From contig CAZRSF010000011.1 in assembly GCA_964602655.1 (NCBI GenBank), positions 39,438 through 103,437 of the forward strand: a stretch of DNA of 64,000 nt. The letters are read 5' to 3'. Of the stretch, positions 16,484 through 25,352 are shown in pieces. The first letter of the stretch is position 1. Every line of letters starts with the position of its first letter. Under the pieces are notes generated by a model that saw only the letters and a program-made list of their open reading frames with translations, did no database searches and was not told the origin of the DNA. This stretch comes from Moduliflexus sp964602655. GTDB taxonomy: Bacteria > Moduliflexota > Moduliflexia > Moduliflexales > Moduliflexaceae. Made by a program: the position numbers and the translations under genes.

Positions 16484-16766
16484 AAAGAGCAACCTCCGTT
16501 TTCTGGGTTTACTGTCCGTTGCTATTTTTTCATCCGCGAATATGACACAACAATTCCACCATATAAAGCAGTGTGAACTTTTGCAAGATTTTTTCGAAGA
16601 AAATATATTTGACAAACAATCGTACACCTGATGAGATTTCACAAAAGGTGTCATGTTGCGCGAACCACCTCTGTTTCATGCCATGCGCCGCCGCAGAAAA
16701 CGTATGGCGGTCGCGCCGCATATTTTATTATTATGAACCGCGAAAGACGCGAATAACACGGAAAAT

Positions 16767-19700
16767 ATGAAAAACCTGCTTCGATTCGAACACTGGATGA
16801 TTCAACGCTGTAGATTCGACCGTATGAGCAACAATTTGTTCTGGCTTGCGGCGGCGCTTCTTCCTTTTATTCTCGCCTTGATGGGGTGGCTGCTGCATCT
16901 GCGCGAACGCGAGGGCATCGAGTATCTCGTGCATCGCGATCTTGGTTTTACGGGAAGCGCCGCCGAAGTGTACCATCGCAAAGACGGCATGTATTTCCGC
17001 CCGCTGCGCTCGCAATTATTAGTGAATTTTCAGCCGATTTCGAAAAGTGCGCGACTCGCGGAAAATGACCGAATCGTCATTGGGCAGACGATTTTTCAGG
17101 CGAAAGAATTGGAAAGCTGGACGCCGCATTTACGCGCGGTCGGCTATTACCTCACGGAGCGCGAACTCAGCGCCGGCGCGGCATTCGGACGCTCGATTCA
17201 CCCGGAAGAGGCGAATCAGTGGAAGGTCAACGACGTGATCGTGCAGGATACCGATTTCGAGCCGGTGCATTTTAAGCTGCTGGCAGAGAAAGACAACCAA
17301 TATCGGCTGGTGAATCTTGGGAAAAAAGGCGTCTTTGTTCCGGCAGCGCCGCCAGTGGACGGGAAACGCAAAAAGAATGCGCCGGAATGGACGCACGTCA
17401 TGACCGACACGATTGTGCAGGCGGGGCAGCGGATCAAAATCGAAAATACCATCTTGGAACTGACGCCGATTCCGTCGCGGGAAGCGCTCGCGCTCACCAT
17501 CGTGCGCGGCGCGCAGCCCGTCTTGACGCTCTCGCGGGATGCCGCCAATGTCATCGGCGGCGTCAGCCTGTTTCCGAAAGAATATATCCCGGATTACTTA
17601 GTGGATGAACGTTTTCTGGAATATGCGCGGCAGTCTATCGAAGCCGGGCTGTTCGGCCTGGATGACCCCGCAACACGGAAAGGCGCGCCCAAGTTGCGCA
17701 TTCGAGGATTCGACGCGGCGGGCAAGCTGGTGCAGGCTCAATTCGAGAAACTGACACCGAAAGAAAAATTGTTGCTGCACCAAATTTTTCGTTTCCGCGA
17801 AGCGCAGGGGCAGGCGTTGCGCTGGAAACGGCCATTCAATCGCGAAGGCGACGATCCGTACCTGTTTTACCCTGAGCAGACCGAAAATTTCATCATCAGC
17901 GAAAAGACCAATACGGTCAAAAATATGTACACGTATGCGGCGCATCTGACCAACCCGCATATCATCGCGCAAGAAATCGCCACGACGCGCGGCGAGATTT
18001 TCGACCGCAACCAGTTCTCGTATCCGCGTTTAGTGGCGCAATCCAAAGGCGTTCCCGTCGCGGAAATGCTGCTTGTGCCGTCCGACGATTCGCGAACGGT
18101 TCAGACGTTCAATACGCAGAAAGCGGCGGATAATTCGGTCTATGTGGCAAGCGGCTATCAATTTCCCGACGGCTCGTCCGTGATGAATGCGCATGGCATC
18201 GCGCACTACACCGCAAAAGGCAAACAGGACACGCTGCGCGACGGCCAGGAATTCACGTCCGGCCAGTATGTTTTTCGATATGTCGCGACGGGAAAAGGCG
18301 TGTTGGCGCAAAATATTCCCGACGGGAAAGCCAGCAAACGCGATTACCCGTTAGGCAGCCGGTTAGCTCACATTATCGGGTTCAGCTTCGCGCGAAGCCA
18401 GTTCAAAGGGGGATTGGAAAAGGTTTTCGATAAGGCGTTACTGGGAGCGGAAAAACAGCAGGCATGGTGGTCGCTGCGCCGCGCGACAGAACGCGCTCCG
18501 GGGAATAATCTTGTGCTGACGCTGGACGACGACATGCAGCGCGTCGTGTCGGCGGAACTTGACAAAAAGTTAACCGAACTGAACGCCCGCTATCGCACGA
18601 ACCAATTCAAAGGCGCGGCGATTATGATGAATAAAGACGGCGAAGTCCTGGCGTCTGCAAGCCTGCCGTCCTATAATCCGAACGATTTGCGCAGCATTTT
18701 TGCGGCGATGCAGGAATCGTCCGAAGACCACTGGAACAGTTCGTACATCAATCGCGCCACGCATAAAAGCTATCCGCCGGGGTCAACGATGAAGGTCATT
18801 ATGTCGTCCATCGCGCTGGATAATAAAACGCAATTCCTGCTGCCGACGGGCGACGGGCAGTATTTCATCAATAACAACGGCAGCCCGTTTGCGTGTACCG
18901 GCCATTTGGATTCGTTTCACGGCGTCAGTTTCGGCAAATACGGCATTCCCGATTTTCGCGGTTCTGCCGCGCACGGCCAGTTGACGCTCGATACCGCGCT
19001 GACGAAATCGTGCAACAACACGTTTGCCTTTCTCGCCCTGAGCGCGGGGCTGGAAACCATCCAAAAATATGCGGAACGCTTCGGTTTCAACCGCTCGTTT
19101 GATTTTTTGCCGTATGAATTATTTAAAGACGATCCGCAGATTGTGGCGGGAGTGAAACGCGACGCACTTGATCCGTTAGCGAGCCTGAGAAGTCAGGTGC
19201 CGACGCCGAAAGAGCCGTTGAAGTTGCCGCAATTAGGCCGCATGGGAATCGGACAATGGGAAATTCTCGCGACGCCGCTGCAAATGGCGACGGTCGCGAT
19301 GACAGTCGGCAATCTTGGCATGAGGCCGTATCCGCATCTGCTGGCGGGCATCGAAGACTTGAAGGGAGGAAAAACTCGTTGGTTTCCGCTGCCGCCGAAA
19401 ACCGAGGTCTTTTCGAAATCGGTGATGGCCGAAATGTTCCCGATGATGCAGCATGTCGTCCAGCAAGGGAGCGCCACGCGCATCACCCGCAGCACGATTC
19501 CGTATTACACGTTGAAAGACCATGTCGCCGGGAAAACCGGCACGGCGGAAGTGGAAGATCAGGGCGGGAAAAAATACAACGTCATCTGGTTCATCAGTTT
19601 CGCGCCGGTGGAAAATCCGCAAGTCGCATTGGCAATCGTGATTGAAAAAGGGCCGGTGATTTCCGGCGAAGCCGTTGATGTCGCACGCGGCATCTGGGAA

Positions 19701-19778
19701 AAAGCGATTCTGTTGTTCCCGGAATTGTTCGCCGCGTCGCCCACAGTAGTGCCGCAAACCCCGCCGAATCCGGCATGA
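16767..19778 (+). CDS. large penicillin-binding transpeptidase with FHA-like segments
   Basis: A class B-like penicillin-binding protein of up to 1003 residues. One N-terminal membrane helix (about 24-45) anchors a periplasmic enzyme. The transpeptidase has Ser673 in PPGSTMK, SCNN at 748-751 and KTG at 923-925. Before it lie beta-rich stretches resembling FHA folds: ENDRIVIGQTIF near 95, FGRSIHPEE to TIVQAGQRIKIENTILEL (about 140-240), and LRDGQEFTSGQYVFRY near 500. This is longer than typical PBP2/PBP3. The ATG at 16767 lacks a clear Shine-Dalgarno, so the start could be a few codons later. No FtsW/RodA partner is adjacent; RNase T2 follows. Confidence 0.85.
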   Translation: MKNLLRFEHWMIQRCRFDRMSNNLFWLAAALLPFILALMGWLLHLREREGIEYLVHRDLGFTGSAAEVYHRKDGMYFRPLRSQLLVNFQPISKSARLAENDRIVIGQTIFQAKELESWTPHLRAVGYYLTERELSAGAAFGRSIHPEEANQWKVNDVIVQDTDFEPVHFKLLAEKDNQYRLVNLGKKGVFVPAAPPVDGKRKKNAPEWTHVMTDTIVQAGQRIKIENTILELTPIPSREALALTIVRGAQPVLTLSRDAANVIGGVSLFPKEYIPDYLVDERFLEYARQSIEAGLFGLDDPATRKGAPKLRIRGFDAAGKLVQAQFEKLTPKEKLLLHQIFRFREAQGQALRWKRPFNREGDDPYLFYPEQTENFIISEKTNTVKNMYTYAAHLTNPHIIAQEIATTRGEIFDRNQFSYPRLVAQSKGVPVAEMLLVPSDDSRTVQTFNTQKAADNSVYVASGYQFPDGSSVMNAHGIAHYTAKGKQDTLRDGQEFTSGQYVFRYVATGKGVLAQNIPDGKASKRDYPLGSRLAHIIGFSFARSQFKGGLEKVFDKALLGAEKQQAWWSLRRATERAPGNNLVLTLDDDMQRVVSAELDKKLTELNARYRTNQFKGAAIMMNKDGEVLASASLPSYNPNDLRSIFAAMQESSEDHWNSSYINRATHKSYPPGSTMKVIMSSIALDNKTQFLLPTGDGQYFINNNGSPFACTGHLDSFHGVSFGKYGIPDFRGSAAHGQLTLDTALTKSCNNTFAFLALSAGLETIQKYAERFGFNRSFDFLPYELFKDDPQIVAGVKRDALDPLASLRSQVPTPKEPLKLPQLGRMGIGQWEILATPLQMATVAMTVGNLGMRPYPHLLAGIEDLKGGKTRWFPLPPKTEVFSKSVMAEMFPMMQHVVQQGSATRITRSTIPYYTLKDHVAGKTGTAEVEDQGGKKYNVIWFISFAPVENPQVALAIVIEKGPVISGEAVDVARGIWEKAILLFPELFAASPTVVPQTPPNPA

Positions 19779-19793
19779 TTGGACAATTCATTC

Positions 19794-19826
19794 AGCCCTG
19801 CCAGGGTTTCAAACCCTGACAGGGCT
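19794..19826. repeat. palindrome, CAGGGTTTCAAA family
   Basis: AGCCCTGCCAGGGTTT facing AAACCCTGACAGGGCT with one mismatch, between the penicillin-binding protein gene and the RNase T2 gene. Confidence 0.75.
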
Positions 19827-19844
19827 AAAACCGAGGTGGTAATT

Positions 19845-20504
19845 TTGAAAAATTCATATCTGCTCGCCCTTCAACTTGTCGTGTTATTTGCATTTGTTCA
19901 CGGTCAGAATATCGCATACGCCGGAGGAACGCCCGGCCAATTCGACTTTTACGTGCTGGCGCTGTCGTGGTCGCCGACCTATTGCGACGAAAACAACGAT
20001 CCGCAACAATGCTCGATAGGAAAACGCCTCGGATTCGTGCTGCACGGACTCTGGCCGCAATACGATAAAGGCTATCCGAGCGAGTGTTCTTCGAAGCAGA
20101 TGCCCGAAAAGGTGAAAGCCGAGTTTCCCGGTCTGTATCCGAATGACAAACTGTTTGCGCATGAATGGGAAAAACACGGCACATGCTCCGGCCTGACGCC
20201 GATGCAATATCTCACGCTCTCGAAAAAATTAAAAGAGTCGGTCAGCATCCCCAAAGTCTATCGCAAGCCGGACAAGCCGCTGCGCGTGACAGCGGAAGAG
20301 ATCGCAGAGGTGTTTCAACGCGCAAATCCGCAATTTCAAGACACGTCGTTTGCGGTCTATTGCGCCGACTCCGGGCGATTTCTGCGGGAAATTCTTGTGT
20401 GCTTCGATCCTGACGGCAGCCCAACGTCATGCAGCGACGAGATTCGGCGCAAAGCCGCGAAAAGCTGTCAGCAGAAGACGCTCCTGATCAAAAACGTGCG
20501 ATAA
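19845..20504 (+). CDS. secreted RNase T2 family ribonuclease
   Basis: A 219-residue exported endoribonuclease. A signal peptide (KNSYLLALQLVVLFAFVHGQ) precedes the catalytic domain. Both conserved active-site segments are present: HGLWPQYDKG (CAS I) and HEWEKHGTCSG (CAS II), supplying the catalytic histidines and Glu. Several cysteines suit disulfides. The TTG at 19845 is preferred because GAGGTGG lies about 7 bases before it. The alternative TTG at 19779 would put the 19794-19826 palindrome inside the coding region and has no ribosome site. RNA degradation for nutrients in the periplasm is the usual role. Confidence 0.88.
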   Translation: MKNSYLLALQLVVLFAFVHGQNIAYAGGTPGQFDFYVLALSWSPTYCDENNDPQQCSIGKRLGFVLHGLWPQYDKGYPSECSSKQMPEKVKAEFPGLYPNDKLFAHEWEKHGTCSGLTPMQYLTLSKKLKESVSIPKVYRKPDKPLRVTAEEIAEVFQRANPQFQDTSFAVYCADSGRFLREILVCFDPDGSPTSCSDEIRRKAAKSCQQKTLLIKNVR

Positions 20505-20590
20505 TTATACCGATTGTCGCAAAAACGATCATATATTCTCAGAACTCCGAGGTCTTCAAGACCTCGGAGTTCTTGTATCCAAAGGAATGC
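20505..20590. repeat. composite element: TATACC linker plus perfect palindrome
   Basis: A linker (TTATACCGATTG ... ACGATCATAT, 20506-20535) is followed by a perfect 33-bp palindrome at 20541-20573 (AGAACTCCGAGGTCTT and complement). The linker resembles those at 61700-61731 and, inverted, at 55072-55102, where the adjoining palindromes have other sequences. Confidence 0.7.
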
Positions 20591-20591
20591 T

Positions 20592-21623
20592 GTGTATCAA
20601 ATCCTCAATGTGTTCAAATACGTGCTGGTATTTCTCCTCTTCTGTGCGCTTATCGGATTGCTGTATGTGGCAGTCGTCTCATATCGCGGCGGCGACGCCT
20701 TTTTGACGTTTCGGAACGCCTACACCATCGAAACGTTTCTGACGCGCCTTGCCAACGGAGACGCCTCGAACCCGAAGGAACACGGACGTTTATATCACAT
20801 CGTGCAGGCGTTGCGACCGGAATTGGTGGGAGAACTTCCGAAGGATGACGATATTCCGTATGATTACCGGTATTTCAGCAAAGATGTGGTGTCGAATTTT
20901 TTAAAGGACACATCATCGTCGTTGAAACTGCTGAAAGAAGATCCGAACATTGTGCAGGTGTTCGCGCCGCAAGACGATTATGTCGCGAAACTGTTGCTCC
21001 TCTCCGGCGCAAATGACGCGATTGTACGGGGAACTCGAACGACAAGCGGCTATCCGAAACGCCTGGAAATGACCGCCACGTACACGTCGGCGTTCGATTA
21101 TCCTACGGGCTTATTCATAATTGACGGCGACGTGTTGAATCCGGCGCTGCAAACATGGGACGGCCTCGTGATTCTCGACAAATCCGGCAAACTGTATATT
21201 AAGGACATTCGCCGGTTAGAGTATGATTTTCAGGAATATGACATCGCGCATTCGCATCAGGATTATCTCGCGTTTCTCAAGATCGCGAAGCAGACCAACC
21301 TGTCGCTTTTTCAAACCCATCTGCTGATTACGGGCGGCGTGATAGACGCCTCGCCCACGTTTCAAAGGCGATTTCGCCGCCGCGCGATTTTTCAGGATCA
21401 GCAGCATCGGATTGCGATCTATGATTCGTTCGACGAAGAGCCGACCCTGTACGAATTGGCCGAAACGCTGCGCAACAATTACGGCGCGACCGAAGCCGTC
21501 AACCTCGATATGGGGCCGTATGGCTACTGCGCCCGTTATGAGAACGACAAGCGCGTCAAGCTCTATTTCGCAAAAGGGGCCAATATCCGCCTCTCGAATA
21601 TTCTGATTTTCAATTACCGATAA
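20592..21623 (+). CDS. membrane-anchored phosphodiester glycosidase (NAGPA)-like protein
   Basis: A 343-residue protein with an N-terminal membrane helix (YQILNVFKYVLVFLLFCALI) and an extracytoplasmic body. The C-terminal part (YELAETLRNNYGATEAVNLD followed by MGPYGYCARY) resembles the end of the NAGPA domain, which normally reads as a tl.elA..l...G...A.nLDGG pattern; here MG replaces GG. The GTG at 20592 is chosen because AAGGA lies 6 bases upstream; an earlier TTG would read through the palindrome at 20541. The substrate cannot be told. Followed by a membrane protein gene with 14-bp spacing. Confidence 0.55.
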   Translation: MYQILNVFKYVLVFLLFCALIGLLYVAVVSYRGGDAFLTFRNAYTIETFLTRLANGDASNPKEHGRLYHIVQALRPELVGELPKDDDIPYDYRYFSKDVVSNFLKDTSSSLKLLKEDPNIVQVFAPQDDYVAKLLLLSGANDAIVRGTRTTSGYPKRLEMTATYTSAFDYPTGLFIIDGDVLNPALQTWDGLVILDKSGKLYIKDIRRLEYDFQEYDIAHSHQDYLAFLKIAKQTNLSLFQTHLLITGGVIDASPTFQRRFRRRAIFQDQQHRIAIYDSFDEEPTLYELAETLRNNYGATEAVNLDMGPYGYCARYENDKRVKLYFAKGANIRLSNILIFNYR

Positions 21624-21637
21624 AGAGGAAAACAACG

Positions 21638-22312
21638 ATGCAGATCGACGAAAAAGAGAAGAAAGGTTTGGGATGTTGGTTCTATGGCTGCCTGACGATG
21701 CTGATTCTTATGCTGCTGCTGGCGAGCGCCGCCGTGTTTGCCGCCTATAAATTCACCACGTATGCGATTGCGAAATTCACGGATGCCGCGCCGCTGGCGT
21801 ATGCCGCGCAAAATTTTTCGCCCGAAACGGCGGCGGCGACGCGCCGCAAAATCGAAGCGTTTTCGCTGCTGTTGGAACAACAACCGGAACCGGCAACATT
21901 GGCGTTGACGCAGGATGAATTGAACGCCTTCTTGCTGAGCAGCCAAGGCATGACGCAAAATGACGTTCAGGCCGAGGTGGAGTTGCATGACAACCGGATT
22001 GCGGGGAAAATCAGTCTGCCGTTGGACAACATCTTGCCGTTTTCGCTTGGCAAAGGGCGGTATGTGAACGGCGCGGCGGGCTTGAATGCGTTTACGCGGG
22101 ACGGGAAATTATTCGTCTTCCTCAAGTCGTTAGAGGTCAAAGGCCAGCAAGTCCCGGCGTACATCATGAAGGAATTGGGATCGGTGAATTTAGCGGAACA
22201 ACAAGCGAAGCAATCCACGGAAAACGAGACGCAAACACCGGAATTCGAGGTGATGCAGCTTCGGATTCAGGAAGGTCAGATCAGTATCAGTATGAAAAAA
22301 AGCCGGCACTAA
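21638..22312 (+). CDS. membrane-anchored protein of unknown function
   Basis: A 224-residue protein. A short charged N-terminus (MQIDEKEKKGLGCWFYGC) is followed by one membrane helix (about 19-40) and an extracytoplasmic domain of about 180 residues. The domain has LTQDELNAFLLSS and repeated beta-like segments (DNRIAGKISLPLDNI, GKLFVFLKSLEVKGQQVP), reminiscent of small lipid- or peptidoglycan-facing domains in other membrane proteins. No family was assigned. RAGAGG-like AAAGAGG lies before the ATG. It completes a same-strand run after the RNase T2 gene. Confidence 0.7.
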   Translation: MQIDEKEKKGLGCWFYGCLTMLILMLLLASAAVFAAYKFTTYAIAKFTDAAPLAYAAQNFSPETAAATRRKIEAFSLLLEQQPEPATLALTQDELNAFLLSSQGMTQNDVQAEVELHDNRIAGKISLPLDNILPFSLGKGRYVNGAAGLNAFTRDGKLFVFLKSLEVKGQQVPAYIMKELGSVNLAEQQAKQSTENETQTPEFEVMQLRIQEGQISISMKKSRH

Positions 22313-22326
22313 TGTTGACTCGACAT

Positions 22327-22366
22327 TAGGAGTGCGGAAGCGCAGCTTTCGCAAAGCGCTTCTGTC
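22327..22366. repeat. inverted repeat, GGAGTGC/GCGCAGC family
   Basis: AGGAGTGCGGAAGCGCAGC with facing GAAGCGC/GCGCTTC arms (22337-22362), between two convergent genes. Related to 31717-31767 and, degenerate and inverted, 61220-61276. Its position would suit a bidirectional stop. Confidence 0.6.
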
Positions 22367-22385
22367 GCAAACATATCGGTATTGT

Positions 22386-24968
22386 TTATATCCGCGATAC
22401 GGCTTTCTCCGGCAGGATGAAGCGTTCGACCTGATGGTTCAGGTTGTGCGCCTGGATGGTCAGGGCGTCGGCGGTGTCGGCTAACTGTTTGACGGTCGGG
22501 ATGTTCTGATCCACCAATGTCAATACGTCTTCCATAAATTCGGTGACGTGCTGGGTGCTTTGCTGCTGCTCCTGCATGGCGCGCAATACCTGAAGCGCGA
22601 GGTCTTGCATGTTTTCGACCGTGTTGAGCAATTGCGTGGAATTCTTTTCCTGTTCCTGGGTCGCTTGCGTAATTTCCGTGCTCATGTTGGCGACATCTTT
22701 GATCGAATCCGCGACAAGAGCGCTCGCGGTCGTTTGCTGGCGCACGAGCGCGGCAATTTCCGCCGCGACCTGCGACGAATTTCCGGCGCTCTGCGCAATC
22801 TCATCCAGGACGCTGGCGGCTTCCTGCGCCGCAACCACCCCGCCTTCCACCTCTTGCTGGCCGCGTTGAATCACCTTGGCGGCGTCGGAAGAATCGCGCT
22901 GCACTCCGGCGATAATTTTCGAAATTTCTTTGGTGGATGTGCCGACGCGCGTGGCGAGTTCCTTGATTTCTTGCGCGACGACGGCAAACCCGCGCCCATG
23001 CTCACCCGCCTGCGCGGCGATAATCGAGGCGTTCAACGCTAACAGCGAGGTTTGATCCGCCACGTCATTAATCACATCCAGAATCGTACCGATTTCTGAA
23101 GAGCGCGTTCCAAGTCGGTGGATAATCTCGGAAATATGGCCGGTCACTTCGGAAATCGCCGTCATTTTCGAGCGCATCTGCTCAACCGACCGCTGCCCTG
23201 CAATGGCATCGTCCGTCGTTTTTTCGGCCAGGGTTTCGGAATGCGCGGCTTGGCTGGATACCGTTTGCAGCGAGTTCACAATCGTGGAAATCGTCTGGGA
23301 CGTGTTGGCTGCAAACGAGGAGAGCTTGCTGGAATTTTCCGCGATATGCTTCACGGACAGAATCATTTCATGAATCGAACCGCTGGTATCTTCGACGGAT
23401 GACTGGAGGTTTTCGGTGCTGATGCGCACTTCTTCCGCGCTGGCGCTCATCTGCCGCATCGCGGTTGAGGTGACGTTCGCCGCGTTGCCGATATGGGTCA
23501 GGGCTTCGGAGTTTTTGGTGGATGTGCCGAGCACTTGCGTACTCATAGATGAAATATGGTCTGCGCCAGCGCGAATCTCGGTAATTAACGCAATCAGGGC
23601 GTGTTGCATGTGCAGAAACGCGTTGCCTAATTGATCGCGATCCGATTCCAGCGCGTTATGATGACGCAAATCGCCTTCTGCGATATTGGCGGCGGTTTTC
23701 CCGATTGACTGAAGGTAGGTAATCATCTGACGGAAGCGCGTGCCGAACACATCGCGTTCCGTTCTGGGATGCACGTCCGAATCAAGATGGCCGCGCGAAA
23801 TTTCGGCGGCGATCTGCGCCATTTCCTGGAAATATTGGAGTAGCTGGTTGAATGCTTCCGACAACTTGCCGATTTCATCACGACTGTTCAGATGGCGAAT
23901 GCGACAGTCCAAATCGCCGTCAGCCAAACGTTTCGCCGCGGTTGAAAGCTCAAGCAGCGGCCTCGTCATCACATGCGTAATCACCCACCCAAGTCCGAGC
24001 ACAATAAAAATAATCCCTGACAACAGGAGAATGATCCGTTTGGAATCGCCGATCACTTTGATGATGTTGGCTTGAATATTTTCCGTCGTTTGCGCCACGC
24101 GATCTGCGTTGATGCGCATAATGCCCAGCATGGAATTCTGAAGCGCATTCAAGCTGCTGATTCGGCGACTCAATGTGTCGCGTATCGTGTAAAATGACGC
24201 GATTCGTTCTTCATATTGCATGAGCAGCGGAAAGAATTGCGTGATGTTGTCGGCGAATTCCTTATCCGACTGCGAGAAAATGCGTAATTTGCCTTCGAAC
24301 GCTTGAACAAGCTCATGCGTTCCGGCCTCCTGTTTTTGGGGAGATGAGTCGCTCTCTATCGTGTTTTCCGAACCGACTTGCTGGATTTTGTTCACCTGCA
24401 TCGTGAACATCAACAGCATTTCCCGAAGTTCGGGGACTAATCCGGCCAAATAATTGAGATAGCCCTGAGGCTCTTGAGACTCCACGCGGGAGAGGATGAT
24501 TTTATCCTGAAGCATGCCCTCCAACTCATCCAGCAGAGCTTTGAGGCTCGCGTCCAACTGGTCTAATTTCTGTAAGTCCGCCCTGGCGCGAGCGCGTTCA
24601 TCGAATAAGAGTTGCAGTTCGGAAGAAAAATTTCGCAACGAGCGTTGCAGTTCCTCATTGCGTTCTTGTTGAGCAAGTTCGTCGAGCGTGCCGCGCAAGG
24701 CGTCATGCGCTGGCGTCGAATCAGTTTCTTGCTCGTAGATGGTGCGAATCAGCGTATTGATTTCGCTGAACACGCGATTCAATTCTCTTCCGACGCGCTC
24801 GTTTTGCATCACCTGATTCACATCTTCGTTGATGGCTTTGCTTAATGCGGTCTGAATATTTTCGAATGAGGCGTTGACCACGAAAAGAATCCCGCCCATT
24901 ACTAAAAAGATAATACTATTGACAAAGAACAGCTTGGTCGTCACACTTCTATTTAAGATAAGTTTCAT
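22386..24968 (-). CDS. methyl-accepting chemotaxis protein with tandem HAMP domains
   Basis: An approximately 860-residue chemoreceptor. Membrane helix 1 is near the N-terminus (KLFFVNSIIFLVMGGILFVV). A long helical extracytoplasmic sensor (about 35-305) follows, then membrane helix 2 (IILLLSGIIFIVLGLGWVIT). At least three HAMP-like units come next (RLADGDLDCRIRHLNSRDEI, ISRGHLDSDVHPRTERDVFG, IAEGDLRHHNALESDRDQLG). The signalling hairpin tip reads DQTSLLALNASIIAAQAGEH. No C-terminal pentapeptide for CheR/CheB is present. The start is taken at the ATG before KLILNRS; an ATG 16 codons earlier is possible. Confidence 0.9.
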   Translation of the reverse strand: MKLILNRSVTTKLFFVNSIIFLVMGGILFVVNASFENIQTALSKAINEDVNQVMQNERVGRELNRVFSEINTLIRTIYEQETDSTPAHDALRGTLDELAQQERNEELQRSLRNFSSELQLLFDERARARADLQKLDQLDASLKALLDELEGMLQDKIILSRVESQEPQGYLNYLAGLVPELREMLLMFTMQVNKIQQVGSENTIESDSSPQKQEAGTHELVQAFEGKLRIFSQSDKEFADNITQFFPLLMQYEERIASFYTIRDTLSRRISSLNALQNSMLGIMRINADRVAQTTENIQANIIKVIGDSKRIILLLSGIIFIVLGLGWVITHVMTRPLLELSTAAKRLADGDLDCRIRHLNSRDEIGKLSEAFNQLLQYFQEMAQIAAEISRGHLDSDVHPRTERDVFGTRFRQMITYLQSIGKTAANIAEGDLRHHNALESDRDQLGNAFLHMQHALIALITEIRAGADHISSMSTQVLGTSTKNSEALTHIGNAANVTSTAMRQMSASAEEVRISTENLQSSVEDTSGSIHEMILSVKHIAENSSKLSSFAANTSQTISTIVNSLQTVSSQAAHSETLAEKTTDDAIAGQRSVEQMRSKMTAISEVTGHISEIIHRLGTRSSEIGTILDVINDVADQTSLLALNASIIAAQAGEHGRGFAVVAQEIKELATRVGTSTKEISKIIAGVQRDSSDAAKVIQRGQQEVEGGVVAAQEAASVLDEIAQSAGNSSQVAAEIAALVRQQTTASALVADSIKDVANMSTEITQATQEQEKNSTQLLNTVENMQDLALQVLRAMQEQQQSTQHVTEFMEDVLTLVDQNIPTVKQLADTADALTIQAHNLNHQVERFILPEKAVSRI

Positions 24969-25352
24969 GGGGAGAACGACACCCTTACGATATTGACATG
25001 TTTGCAAGATAATCATCGTGATTTTGCGACGAGAAGAGATTGCGATTGTTTGGCGCGCTTGTCAAGCAATAAATCGGTCACGCTGAAATTTGCCATGTGT
25101 GAAGTGCCATGATAATGTTGATCATTGGTATTTCGCGCCAAGATGCAACGACATCGAACAATCGTATTTCTCATGACGCTTTGCGCCTTTGAGCGAATAA
25201 GGCCGTCCGCAAAAGTTGCGATATTCGACGCGCTCCGCGGCTAAATAAATAATCCAAAAGAATTATTGACAAAATTTTCAGTTGTAAATAACGGATGTGA
25301 ACATCTGAATTTACGTATTCGAAATTCGAACATCTTTCCATAGATTCATCAC
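24969..25352. other. gap without a gene, divergent promoter region of the chemoreceptor and apbE
   Basis: About 380 bp between divergent genes. I find no credible coding frame. It holds the candidate promoter at 25037-25065 on the minus strand, a TTGACA at 25266-25271 on the plus strand with only a weak TAACGG at -10, and small dyads (GATGTGAACATC, TTCGAAATTCGAA at 25299-25335) that could be operators. Confidence 0.4.
25037..25065 (-). promoter_or_regulatory. possible sigma-70 promoter of the chemoreceptor
   Basis: On the minus strand TTGACA is followed after 17 bases by CAATCT, pointing toward the chemoreceptor gene. The -35 is perfect and the -10 is modest, so it is only a candidate. Confidence 0.35.

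Noticed and set aside
19779..19845. Longer N-terminus for RNase T2 from a TTG at 19779
   Set aside because: It would translate a palindrome and precede a good signal peptide by 22 residues; the TTG at 19845 has a ribosome site.
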